NCBI GenBank assembly: GCA_003224195.1
Contig: QHYP01000117.1
Coordinates: forward strand, 6,904-21,376
Length of the DNA: 14,473 bases
Direction of reading: 5' to 3'
Origin: Acidobacteriota bacterium
Lineage (GTDB): Bacteria > Acidobacteriota > Terriglobia > Acidiferrales > UBA7541
The position numbers and the translations under genes are program-made. Below, piece after piece: positions 1 through 7,316 of the stretch; the first letter of the stretch is position 1; each line of letters opens with the position of its first letter. Below the pieces are notes generated by a model. It was not told the DNA's origin and ran no database searches. It was given only the letters and a program-made list of their open reading frames with translations.

Positions 1-2
1 AG

Positions 3-524
3 CGACCAAAATCTGTCGATCAGCTACCGAGCGGCCAGAGGAAGCTGCCGGGAAAGCCGGTCAGCGCCTCGCGCTCGGAAATGGCTGAGGTGGTCCTGCC
101 CGCCCAGACCAATCCTCTTGGAAAACTGTTGGGCGGTCACGTGATGCATCTCGTGGACATGGTGGCGGCGATGGCGGCGCACCGCCACTCGAACAGCTAC
201 GTCGTGACTGCTTCAGTGGACTACATTGATTTCCGCAATCCCATCAATCTCGGCGAAATCGTCATCTTGAAATCGCAGGTCAATCGTGCGTTCCGCACCT
301 CGCTCGAAGTGGGAGTCGAGGTCTATTCGGAAAACGTGTTGACGGGCGAGCGAAAGCATACGACGAGCGCCTACGTGACGTTTGTTGCGATTGATGAAAA
401 GACGCGTGAGCCGAAGGAAGTGCGGCCATTGATTGTTAAGACGGTAGAAGAGTGGAAGCGCTACGAAGGCGCTCTGGAGCGCCGCAAGATCCGCCTCGCC
501 CATCGCTATGATAAGGAAGTTTAA
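3..524 (+). CDS. Acyl-CoA thioesterase, hotdog fold (5' end outside window)
   Basis: Cytosolic hydrolase expected to cleave acyl-CoA thioesters to free fatty acid and CoA. The family is recognised from the N-terminal block NPLGKLLGGHVMHLVD, which matches the Asn...Gly-Gly...Asp signature of the YciA/BACH-type hotdog thioesterases, followed by an ASVDYIDFRNPINLGE stretch typical of the central helix and first strands. An ATG at 81 would give 147 residues, but the frame stays open to the window edge. The residues just before that Met (KPVSASRSEM) look like the usual start of the fold in this family, and no ATG, GTG or TTG lies in frame between 3 and 80. The true start is therefore probably upstream of the window. 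The TAA stop at 522-524 overlaps the stop of the convergent gene. Family assignment is firm; substrate range is unknown. Confidence 0.88.
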   Translation, partial: RPKSVDQLPSGQRKLPGKPVSASRSEMAEVVLPAQTNPLGKLLGGHVMHLVDMVAAMAAHRHSNSYVVTASVDYIDFRNPINLGEIVILKSQVNRAFRTSLEVGVEVYSENVLTGERKHTTSAYVTFVAIDEKTREPKEVRPLIVKTVEEWKRYEGALERRKIRLAHRYDKEV

Positions 525-1126
525 GTGACGCCACCGACCCAGCGCGGCGAACTTGTCGGCTGTGCGCTGCCGCCAGCGGGCTCCTCAGTGATCGCCAGCG
601 CCTTTGTGTCCGACATTGTTATCTGTGGTTCTGGGACAAGCCCCACGCAGGATCCGCCGGGTCTCTGCTCGAGCAGTCCCGCGCTCAGTGGTTTGCTGCC
701 AGCCGCTCTGGGGATGAGCCACAACTGCAATGCCCGATTGCTCGGCGGCGCGGGAATGTTCGCCCCGGCAACGACAATCCCGAGCTGGGCGTGCCAATAG
801 GCGCGCATTGCCGGCACATCCTTCGAGACAGCGGGAATGGCGATTTGCACGGAAGCTTGGTCCATCACGATGCTGCGCTCTCGCTGCGCCAGAGCGACCT
901 TCTTCCCCATTTCTTCGCGTTCTCTCGCCACAAGGGCTGCCTGCTCCTGAGCAAGGCGCAATTCGTTTTCGATGCGGCGAGTATCCTGGACGGAATAGAC
1001 ACTCAGGAGCACGAGTGCGGCCAAACCCGCCCACATCCACCAAGGCACGCCGCCACGCGAGCCTGTCGGGGCCCTGAAAATCACGGTACTTGCCAGCTTC
1101 GGCTTTTTCTCATACGGCGTTCTCAA
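521..1126 (-). CDS. Membrane-anchored RskA-type anti-sigma C-terminal domain protein
   Basis: About 201 residues from a TTG start. Order: short basic N-terminus, one transmembrane helix (about residues 29-45, starting WWMWAGLAALVLL), a charged coiled-coil stretch (about 48-88), then a domain (about 92-200) resembling the extracytoplasmic C-terminal domain of anti-sigma-K factor RskA. Evidence for the last is LQLWLIP, then KPLSAGLL, then the closing LAITEEPAGGSAQPTSSP. The zinc-binding anti-sigma (ZAS) domain with HxxxCxxC that should precede the helix is absent, and no sigma factor gene is nearby, so a working anti-sigma role is uncertain. The TTG overlaps the hemG stop as TTGA, which favours this start. 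A GTG at 1186 would add 20 residues but overlap hemG by 64 bp. No clear Shine-Dalgarno sequence precedes the TTG. It appears to be the last gene of the hemE-hemN-hemG cluster. Confidence 0.72.
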   Translation of the reverse strand: MRTPYEKKPKLASTVIFRAPTGSRGGVPWWMWAGLAALVLLSVYSVQDTRRIENELRLAQEQAALVAREREEMGKKVALAQRERSIVMDQASVQIAIPAVSKDVPAMRAYWHAQLGIVVAGANIPAPPSNRALQLWLIPRAAGSKPLSAGLLEQRPGGSCVGLVPEPQITMSDTKALAITEEPAGGSAQPTSSPRWVGGVT

Positions 1127-2496
1127 GCATTTGAATGAGGACTCGTTGCGACACTCGCCGCGACCGCGAGCGCTTGGTCGACGCACGCCCCGATCGACGG
1201 CCCGCGAAGATAGTTTCCGGAAAACCAGAGCCCCGGGCAGGCCGCCCGGCGTTCCTCGAGCCGAGCGAGTCGTTCAGCATGGCCCAGATTGTACTGTGGC
1301 AGTGCGCGCTGGTAGAGATGGACAATTGAGAACACCGGCGGCTTCCGGATCCCGAGAATTCCGGAGTTCTCCTTATGCGCGAGCTCCCCGAGTGTCTTGG
1401 CGTCGAGCGCGACGGCACCCGGATCAGTCGCCCCCCCCACAAAGCTCGTCAACAGCACGTGGCTATCGGGCGAGCGCCCCGGAAAGAGAGAGGAGTTCCA
1501 GACCGTCCCCAGGATACGCATGCCCGCCGACCGTGGCACTAGAAATCCAAAGCCGTTGAGCTGGTGGGCCACGCTCTCGCGCGCATATCCGAGCGAGACT
1601 ACGGCCACGGGCGCGAATTCAATGCCACCCAGAATGCGCTCGAATGCGGAGTCTGATTCCGTAAGAAGCTGTGCGGACATATTGGGGGGCGTCGCGAGAA
1701 TGAGTTGCTCCGTTTCGAGTGTGTCTTCGCCGGACGTGCTTCGCGTCTTAACCGCGAACCCTCGCCCGCCAATCCGCCGGAGGGAGATGACTTCCGCGGC
1801 GCACCGGAGCGCCGGCCCGAGCTTCGCGGACAGTGCGCGAACGAGTGTTTCGTTGCCTTCTCGAAAACTAAGAAGCGTCGGCCGCTCGCGCGGCCCCGAT
1901 TTGGCCCTTGCCGCGGCGATCATTCCGCGGATGACGCTTCCCTTCGTTTTTTCCGCCTCGTACAGCTGTGGAAATGCACTGTGCACGCTGAGCCGTTCGG
2001 GGTCTCCCGCATAGACGCCGGAAACGAAAGGGCTCACGAGTCGGTCGAGCAGCTCAGCCGAAAATTTTCTCTCGGTGAATTGCGCGATCGATTCATCGGC
2101 GGCCACCGGACGCGTTCGCCCGATCGCGTCTCGCAGAATGCGCCTTCTTGTTCCCCAACTGAGCAGGGAAGAGGCAAACAATGCGAGCGGGCTAAGAGGG
2201 ATGGGCGTGAACTTCCCGTTCACAACGACATAACGCGGTGCGCGAGGATCCGCATAGACAACTTCGCTTTCGATTGCCAATTCCTGAAACAGTCCGCGCA
2301 ACGCCGGCGTCCCGCTGAGGCTTTGCGGACCGTGCTCGATGAGGAAACCCTGACACTGGCTGGACCGAATCAATCCGCCCGGGCGATCGGCCGCCTCCAG
2401 AATCAGCACGTTCTTCCCCGCGCGCTGAAGGGCGTACGCACATACTAAGCCCGAAATACCGCCACCGACGATCGCGACGTCAATCGCCGCAGTCAC
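1123..2496 (-). CDS. hemG: Protoporphyrinogen/coproporphyrinogen oxidase, HemY type
   Basis: FAD-dependent oxidase that aromatises protoporphyrinogen IX to protoporphyrin IX (or coproporphyrinogen III to coproporphyrin III in organisms using the coproporphyrin branch). At 457 residues it has the usual length. The dinucleotide-binding motif VAIVGGGISGL lies at residues 7-17, with the ribose-binding Glu34 and the ADRPGGLI segment after it. The C-terminal FAD motif WFSGNYLRGPSIGACVDQA starts near residue 424. This is the flavin monoamine-oxidase-like form (hemY in Bacillus naming), not the flavodoxin-like HemG of E. coli. The start is GTG at 2494-2496, preceded by GAAAGGAAG at good spacing. It lies 25 bp after hemN, which makes the protoporphyrin route the likelier one here. 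Confidence 0.93.
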   Translation of the reverse strand: MTAAIDVAIVGGGISGLVCAYALQRAGKNVLILEAADRPGGLIRSSQCQGFLIEHGPQSLSGTPALRGLFQELAIESEVVYADPRAPRYVVVNGKFTPIPLSPLALFASSLLSWGTRRRILRDAIGRTRPVAADESIAQFTERKFSAELLDRLVSPFVSGVYAGDPERLSVHSAFPQLYEAEKTKGSVIRGMIAAARAKSGPRERPTLLSFREGNETLVRALSAKLGPALRCAAEVISLRRIGGRGFAVKTRSTSGEDTLETEQLILATPPNMSAQLLTESDSAFERILGGIEFAPVAVVSLGYARESVAHQLNGFGFLVPRSAGMRILGTVWNSSLFPGRSPDSHVLLTSFVGGATDPGAVALDAKTLGELAHKENSGILGIRKPPVFSIVHLYQRALPQYNLGHAERLARLEERRAACPGLWFSGNYLRGPSIGACVDQALAVAASVATSPHSNA

Positions 2497-2521
2497 GGCA
2501 GCTTCCTTTCCGCGGATGGAT

Positions 2522-3934
2522 TCACAGAGTCTTGGAGAAAAGCGGCTTCGCGCTCAGTTGCTGCTTTTCCAGGTAGGTATCGAAGACCATCGCCACATTG
2601 CGAATGAAGATGCGTCCCAGCCAAGTAGTCCTGATTTCATCGGCGGTGACATGAACTAGCCCATCTTCCTGAAAGGGAACGAGTCGCTTTAGTTCCGCCG
2701 CGAAGTATTCATCGAACATTATGCGGAACTCTGTGTTCACTTCGTTCTTAGGGATGACAGTGTGGCAAAGCAGCCGGCTGACGACCGCGCGCCGGACGCG
2801 ATCATCAAAAGAAAGCTTGTACCCGCGCATCGTGGCAAGCCCGCGCTTCTCCACGGCCTCCTGATAGGCCGGTACGGCGCGATGATTTTGCGCGTAGGTG
2901 TTTTGAATCGAGCTGATCGCGCTCACGCCCATGCCGTAGAGATCAGCCCCGGCTTTCGTCGTATAGCCCTGAAAATTACGGTGCAGCGTGCGATTGCGCT
3001 GCGCCACGGCCAGCTCGTCATCCGGCTTTGCAAAGTGGTCCATGCCGATATACATGTAGCCGGCGGCGAGGAAGCGTTCGACCCCGGTTCGGAAAATCGC
3101 GAACTTCTCGGGCCCCTCCGGAAGATGTGGCGCAAACGAGCCCTGCTGTTTCTTCAGCCAGGGCACGTGGGCATAGCTGAAGAGAGCGATACGATCCGGC
3201 GCTAGGCTGACAATCTGGTCCACGGTATCTTCAAATCGCTCGGGCGTTTGGAAGGGGAGCCCATAGATTAGATCCACATTGATGCTGTCAAAGCTGAGAC
3301 CGCGCGCCTGCACGATGAGGTCGCGAGTCATGCCAAAGGGCTGAATTCGATGGATGGCGCGTTGCACTTCCTGGTTGAAGTCCTGAATGCCCATGCTGAG
3401 GCGGTTGAAGCCCAGCCTCCGCAGGATTGCGAGTTGCTCGTAAGATGTGACGCGTGGATCGATCTCCACCCCGATCTCAGCGTCGGGCGCGAATCGGAAA
3501 CGCTCTTTTGTGAAGCCAAACAAATCTTCGATCTGCTGGGGCGTCAAGTAGGTGGGCGTACCGCCGCCCCAGTGAAACTGCACAATGGGTCGTGCGCGAG
3601 AGACATTGCGGCTGACCCGGTCGATCTCCCGCTTCAGAACATCCAAATAGGTCACCGCAACTGTCTTGTCCTTCTGGATAACGACGTTGCACGCGCAAAA
3701 CAGGCACAGGCTTTCGCAAAAGGGAATGTGCATGTACAAGGAGACGGGCGTGCCAGCGCGGTCAGCCTCCGCTTGCGCGAGCTCGAGATCGGCCAGCCCA
3801 TAGGACTCATCCCAAACCGGTGCGGTCGGATAGCTGGTATAGCGCGGTCCGGGCTTTTCGTACCGTGCGAGGAATTCTTCGCTCACTTGCAGCTCGCTCA
3901 GTATCCTGTCAGGAGAGAGGTTTTGGGCGCTCAC
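2522..3934 (-). CDS. hemN: Oxygen-independent coproporphyrinogen III dehydrogenase
   Basis: Radical SAM enzyme that decarboxylates two propionates of coproporphyrinogen III to give protoporphyrinogen IX without oxygen. At 470 residues it is close to E. coli HemN. The N-terminal RYTSYPTAPVW block (about residues 31-41) is diagnostic for true HemN rather than the heme chaperone HemW. The Fe-S motif is Cys73-x3-Cys77-x2-Cys80, followed by a further Cys82 as in genuine HemN (CLFCACN). The SAM-binding WGGGTPTYL segment follows, and a HemN C-terminal domain occupies the last ~100 residues. The start is GTG at 3932-3934, preceded by AGGAG at 3943-3947 with 8-nt spacing. The Shine-Dalgarno overlaps the hemE TAG stop (3946-3948), so translation is probably coupled to hemE. 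Confidence 0.96.
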   Translation of the reverse strand: MSAQNLSPDRILSELQVSEEFLARYEKPGPRYTSYPTAPVWDESYGLADLELAQAEADRAGTPVSLYMHIPFCESLCLFCACNVVIQKDKTVAVTYLDVLKREIDRVSRNVSRARPIVQFHWGGGTPTYLTPQQIEDLFGFTKERFRFAPDAEIGVEIDPRVTSYEQLAILRRLGFNRLSMGIQDFNQEVQRAIHRIQPFGMTRDLIVQARGLSFDSINVDLIYGLPFQTPERFEDTVDQIVSLAPDRIALFSYAHVPWLKKQQGSFAPHLPEGPEKFAIFRTGVERFLAAGYMYIGMDHFAKPDDELAVAQRNRTLHRNFQGYTTKAGADLYGMGVSAISSIQNTYAQNHRAVPAYQEAVEKRGLATMRGYKLSFDDRVRRAVVSRLLCHTVIPKNEVNTEFRIMFDEYFAAELKRLVPFQEDGLVHVTADEIRTTWLGRIFIRNVAMVFDTYLEKQQLSAKPLFSKTL

Positions 3935-3945
3935 TGCGGCTGCTC

Positions 3946-5040
3946 CTAATCGGCCGGCACGGCAGGTTTTTCGGCACGCATGACCGTAGTCTGCGCTGCT
4001 TCAATGAAGGCGTGCGCGTTTTCCACTGGAGTGTTTGGCAGTATCCCGTGGCCCAGATTCAAAATATGGCCTCTGCCACCCAACTCTGCGATTGTTTCCC
4101 GCACGGTGCGTTGAATCATTTCCGGGGAACTCAGAAGGATCACCGGGTCCACGTTTCCCTGTAGGGCGACGCCCGGGCCCAGCGTTGACCGAAGTTCACG
4201 CAACGACATGCGCCAGTCCACACTGAGAACGGTGGCGTGTGTTTTCTCGATCCCGGCCGTCAAGTGATGAGAACCCTTCGAATACAAGATTACCGGCACG
4301 TGCCGCCCGTCCAATGCTTCGATGACCCGCTGCGTCGCCGGCAGCGCAAATTTCTCGTAATCGCGCAAGCTCAGCTCCCCGCACCAGGTGTCGAAGAGCT
4401 GTACGGCTGCGGCGCCTGCCGCGATCTGGGCTTTCAGATACTCGGCAGTGACTCGGCCGATTTTCTCGAGCAGCGCCGAAAACGCCCTTGGTTCTTCATA
4501 TAGAAATCTTTTCGCCGTGGCGAATCCATCACGCGTTTGCCCCTCGATCATGTAGCAGGCCAGGGTCCACGGTGCTGCGGCGAACCCCAGCACCGGCACG
4601 GCGGGTCCCAATTCATGGCAAAGCTGCCGAATCGCATGCATGAGAAAACTGGTCTCCCTCTCCGGATCAAACATTCGCAGCGCTTCCACTTGAGCCACTC
4701 CGCGCACCGGATCGGGCAGTTTTGGTCCCGCGTCCGTCAGCTCCAGTTTCATGCCCATCGCCTCGGCCGGAATCAGAATGTCCGAGAAGACGATCACCGC
4801 GTCCATCCCGAATCGGCGAAAAGGTTGGAGCGACACTTCCACGGCCAGCTCGGGCGTCTTGCAGACTTCCAGGAAGCTGTATTTGGCGCGGATATCGCGG
4901 TATTCCGGCAAGTACCGGCCCGCCTGCCGCATCATCCAAACGGGCACGCGCTCGACCTGTTCGTTTCGGCAGGCACCGAGAAACAATTCTTTGCGAGTCC
5001 GTGCGCCCACTTGTTCGGTCACGTTATGGTGAGAATACAT
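3946..5040 (-). CDS. hemE: Uroporphyrinogen decarboxylase
   Basis: Cytosolic enzyme that removes four acetate carboxyls from uroporphyrinogen III to give coproporphyrinogen III. Numbering from the ATG at 5038-5040 (364 residues), signature 1 (PVWMMRQAGRYLPEYR) is at 33-48, the catalytic FSD with Asp87 follows, and signature 2 (GFAAAPWTLACYMIEG) is at 152-167. The conserved NLGHGILPNTPVENA stretch is near the end. A TTG at 5068-5070 would extend the N-terminus by 10 residues; I prefer the ATG because of its codon, the nearby AGCAGG and the usual family length. It is the first gene of the leftward arm and faces hemX across the divergent region. The protein is slightly longer than typical because of an N-terminal tail of about 14 residues before TRKELFL. 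Confidence 0.95.
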   Translation of the reverse strand: MYSHHNVTEQVGARTRKELFLGACRNEQVERVPVWMMRQAGRYLPEYRDIRAKYSFLEVCKTPELAVEVSLQPFRRFGMDAVIVFSDILIPAEAMGMKLELTDAGPKLPDPVRGVAQVEALRMFDPERETSFLMHAIRQLCHELGPAVPVLGFAAAPWTLACYMIEGQTRDGFATAKRFLYEEPRAFSALLEKIGRVTAEYLKAQIAAGAAAVQLFDTWCGELSLRDYEKFALPATQRVIEALDGRHVPVILYSKGSHHLTAGIEKTHATVLSVDWRMSLRELRSTLGPGVALQGNVDPVILLSSPEMIQRTVRETIAELGGRGHILNLGHGILPNTPVENAHAFIEAAQTTVMRAEKPAVPAD

Positions 5041-5081
5041 ATGACCTGCTCTCAAAGGATAACAAAACAAACGTGTTTCTG

Positions 5082-5107
5082 CTGAGGAGCGGTTTCGCTG
5101 CCCTCAG
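5082..5107. promoter_or_regulatory. Bulged hairpin in the divergent heme control region
   Basis: The arms CTGAGGAGCG (5082-5091) and CGCT (5096-5099) plus CCTCAG (5102-5107) pair to a 10-bp stem, with a GTTT loop and a 2-nt GC bulge on the 3' side. It lies where a -35 element for the downstream TATAAT would fall, and about 40 bases upstream of hemE on the other strand. It could be a protein-binding site or a leader RNA structure for hemE. It has no T tract on either side, so a terminator is unlikely. The structure is seen in the sequence; the function is inferred. Confidence 0.35.
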
Positions 5108-5121
5108 TTCTCACCGTGGGC

Positions 5122-5127
5122 TATAAT
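5122..5127 (+). promoter_or_regulatory. Candidate -10 box for the hemX-hemL operon
   Basis: A perfect TATAAT sits 79 bases before the hemX ATG in the divergent intergenic region. No recognisable -35 hexamer is present at 15-19 bp spacing (that region is occupied by the 5082-5107 hairpin), and there is no exact TGn extension. If used, the start site would be near 5134 and the leader about 73 nt. A -10 without a -35 would suggest an activator-dependent promoter, which is inference. Confidence 0.4.
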
Positions 5128-5173
5128 TTCGAGTGGCGTCGAGCAACACAATGGTCGTTTTGCGGGGAGCTTC

Positions 5174-5197
5174 GCGGTCAGGAAGTCAACAGACCGC
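5174..5197 (+). promoter_or_regulatory. Leader hairpin just upstream of hemX
   Basis: GCGGTC (5174-5179) and GACCGC (5192-5197) form a perfect 6-bp GC-rich stem with a 12-nt loop, ending 9 bases before the hemX ATG at 5207. The loop carries AGGAAG (5180-5185), which resembles a Shine-Dalgarno sequence but is about 21 nt from the start. It could influence hemX translation initiation, where only a weak GCGGAA stands directly before the ATG. Function is inferred. Confidence 0.3.
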
Positions 5198-5206
5198 TCA
5201 GCGGAA

Positions 5207-6022
5207 ATGACGACGATTCTCACAGTTCTTACGGTTTTGTGCTATGCGGCTAGTTGGGGGTTCTATCTCCGATTGCTCTACGGAGCCCGGCCGGTAACTG
5301 GGCGCGTCGCGACCGTGCTTCTTGCGCTGGGCATTACCTTCCATTATTTGGCGCTCCTTGAGCGCTCGCGATGGGTACATTCGGTCCCCTACCAAGACCT
5401 CCACGGGGCCATGTCGCTTTTCGCTTGGCTCCTGGCACTCACATATTTGGGTCTTGAACTGTTCCACCGTCAGCGTTCTGTCGGCGCGTTTCTATTGCCC
5501 TTTGTTTTGATCCTGCTGCTGGCGGCGACCCTGGCGCATCCGGCGGGCCCCCCGGGGCCACCTCCGGCGCGAGGCTCGGTGTTTGCCCTGCATGTGACGC
5601 TTAGCATCTTGGCGTATGCCGCGTTCGCATTATCTTTTGTCCTCAGCTTCATGTTTCTTGCCGAAGAGCGTCTGTTACGGAGCCATAAACTCGGGACAAT
5701 CGTGTGGCGATTCCCCGCGCTCGAATTGCTCGAGCGTATGAGCCGGAGTAGCGTCCTCGTCGGGCTGGTGGCCATCGTGGTTGGGATGTGTCTGGGCTTC
5801 GTTTCGATTGACCGGCTGACCGGTCGGGTTTGGCGCTACGATCCAAAATACCTGGTGACACTGCTTGTGGTCTTTCTCTACGCGGCCTATCTGTACTTGG
5901 GGCGCACGACAAACTGGCGAGGGGCGCGAGCGTCCAAGCTGTGCATCTTCAATTTCTCGATCGTTTTGCTGAGTGTGAGTGTTGTGAATCTATTCCTATC
6001 GCGGTGGCACCGCTTCTTTTAG
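5207..6022 (+). CDS. hemX: CcsA/HemX-family membrane protein
   Basis: Integral membrane protein of 271 residues with about eight predicted helices (near 1-24, 33-52, 67-86, 91-110, 125-152, 182-202, 215-232 and 246-266). It belongs to the CcsA/CcmC/HemX cytochrome c assembly family. Candidate heme-ligand histidines are His46, His66 and His129. The segment GRVWRYDPK at 206-214, followed by an aromatic helix YAAYLYLGR, resembles a degenerate form of the tryptophan-rich WWD heme-binding motif of CcsA. Placed directly before hemA, it matches HemX, which sits beside hemA in the Bacillus hemAXCDBL operon and lowers HemA levels there. A cytochrome c biogenesis role is the alternative. The start is ATG with a weak Shine-Dalgarno; the gap to hemA is 16 bp. 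The family is firm, the exact role is inferred from position. Confidence 0.8.
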   Translation: MTTILTVLTVLCYAASWGFYLRLLYGARPVTGRVATVLLALGITFHYLALLERSRWVHSVPYQDLHGAMSLFAWLLALTYLGLELFHRQRSVGAFLLPFVLILLLAATLAHPAGPPGPPPARGSVFALHVTLSILAYAAFALSFVLSFMFLAEERLLRSHKLGTIVWRFPALELLERMSRSSVLVGLVAIVVGMCLGFVSIDRLTGRVWRYDPKYLVTLLVVFLYAAYLYLGRTTNWRGARASKLCIFNFSIVLLSVSVVNLFLSRWHRFF

Positions 6023-6038
6023 GGGCGCGGAGAACCGG

Positions 6039-7316
6039 ATGGAAATTGTTCTCGTCGGACTGAACCATCGCACAGCATCCGTCGAGGTGCGCGAGCGCGT
6101 ATCGTTCACCGTGGAACAGGCGCGCCGTGCGGCCGAACAGCTTCGCTCGCGCGGCATCCTGGAAGAAACTCTCGTCCTCTCTACCTGCAATCGAAGCGAG
6201 GTTTATGGCGTCCCTCCGGAAAACGCGCAGGAGAGCGCCACCGCCCTTTCGGTGTTTCTGAGCTCGTTCCACGCCATCCACCCCGACGAGCTGCACGGCT
6301 CGCTCTATCATCATTATGACCGCGACGCCGTCCGCCATCTATTCCGCGTCGCCGCCGGGCTGGATTCGATGATGCTCGGCGAAGCCGAAATCCTCGGCCA
6401 AGTGCGCGAGGCCTACCGTGTCGCACAGGAATTCGGCGCCACAGGACCCGTGTTGAACCGGCTCTTTCAGGGCGCGCTCGAACTGGGCAAGCGCGTACGC
6501 GCTGAAACGGAGCTTGGCGCACGTCCGATGTCCGTTGCTTCGGCGGGCGTGAAGCTTGCCGAACGCATCTTCGGAAAATTGCAGCAATGCACTGCCCTGG
6601 TTCTAGGGGCCGGTACGATCAGCGAGCAAGTCGTTAGCCAGTTGCGCGACCGCAAGATCGGGCAGCTCTATGTTGCGAATCGCTCGCGGGAACGGGCTAC
6701 GGACTTGGGGGAACGTTTCGGAGCCAAGGCCGTCACCTGGGAGGAGTGGGGCAGGGCCCTGACGACCTCGGACATCGTCGTCTCATGTGTTTCCGCGGCG
6801 CAAGTCGTTCTTCGCCGAGAGGACGTCGAGCGTGTGATGGCCGCGCGAGGAAACCGGGCCCTGTTTTTGATTGATCTCGGCGTTCCCCGAAATATCGAGC
6901 CTTCGGCCGCAAATCTTTACAACGTTTATCTCTATAATGTGGATGATCTTACAGAAATCGTGGAACAGAATCGCCGTGCGCGGGAGAGCGAAATTCCCCG
7001 CGCCGAAGAGATCGTGAACGAGCATATCGGCAAGTTTCTGTCATGGCAGGCGAGTGTTGAGCTCGGTTCGGTTCTCAACGCGCTCCGTTCGCGTCTCAGG
7101 GAGGAGCGGTCGGCGTTTCTGCAAGCGCGGCTAGCGCAGATGAATCACATGAGCGCCGAGGACCGCCAGCGTATCGAGGTGTTAATGGAAGAACTCCTCG
7201 AGAAACTCCTTCTCGAGCCTGCGGAACATCTGCGCGGCGAGCGGCACCTCCGCCGCAAGATCCAGAACGTCGAGGCGCTTCGCGATCTCTTCTTGCCCCA
7301 GCGGGAGAAGCCGTGA
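6039..7316 (+). CDS. hemA: Glutamyl-tRNA reductase
   Basis: NADPH-dependent enzyme that reduces glutamyl-tRNA(Glu) to glutamate-1-semialdehyde, the committed step of the C5 route. At 425 residues it is typical. The N-terminal catalytic domain has LVGLNHRTASVEVRE and LSTCNRSEVY with nucleophile Cys50, then GLDSMMLGEAEILGQV at 108-122. The NADPH-binding Rossmann motif is LGAGTISEQ near 189-197, and IDLGVPRNIEP is at 278-288. The C-terminal part is the helical dimerisation domain. The nucleotide-binding loop reads GAGTIS where many homologues have GAGEMG/GAGKMG, a mild divergence. The start is ATG with GGAG at 6029-6032. The TGA stop overlaps the hemC GTG. Feedback control by heme is common for this enzyme in other bacteria but cannot be seen here. 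Confidence 0.97.
   Translation: MEIVLVGLNHRTASVEVRERVSFTVEQARRAAEQLRSRGILEETLVLSTCNRSEVYGVPPENAQESATALSVFLSSFHAIHPDELHGSLYHHYDRDAVRHLFRVAAGLDSMMLGEAEILGQVREAYRVAQEFGATGPVLNRLFQGALELGKRVRAETELGARPMSVASAGVKLAERIFGKLQQCTALVLGAGTISEQVVSQLRDRKIGQLYVANRSRERATDLGERFGAKAVTWEEWGRALTTSDIVVSCVSAAQVVLRREDVERVMAARGNRALFLIDLGVPRNIEPSAANLYNVYLYNVDDLTEIVEQNRRARESEIPRAEEIVNEHIGKFLSWQASVELGSVLNALRSRLREERSAFLQARLAQMNHMSAEDRQRIEVLMEELLEKLLLEPAEHLRGERHLRRKIQNVEALRDLFLPQREKP

Noticed and set aside
1705..2448. 247-residue open frame antisense to hemG
   Set aside because: Arg-rich composition, no motif, and the opposite strand encodes intact HemY-type oxidase.
3350..3949. 199-residue open frame antisense to hemN
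   Set aside because: Mirrors the hemN coding frame; no domain recognised.
5056..5064. TGTTATCCT on the minus strand as extended -10 for hemE
   Set aside because: Only 4 of 6 positions match, no -35, and the leader would be about 9 nt; too weak to list.
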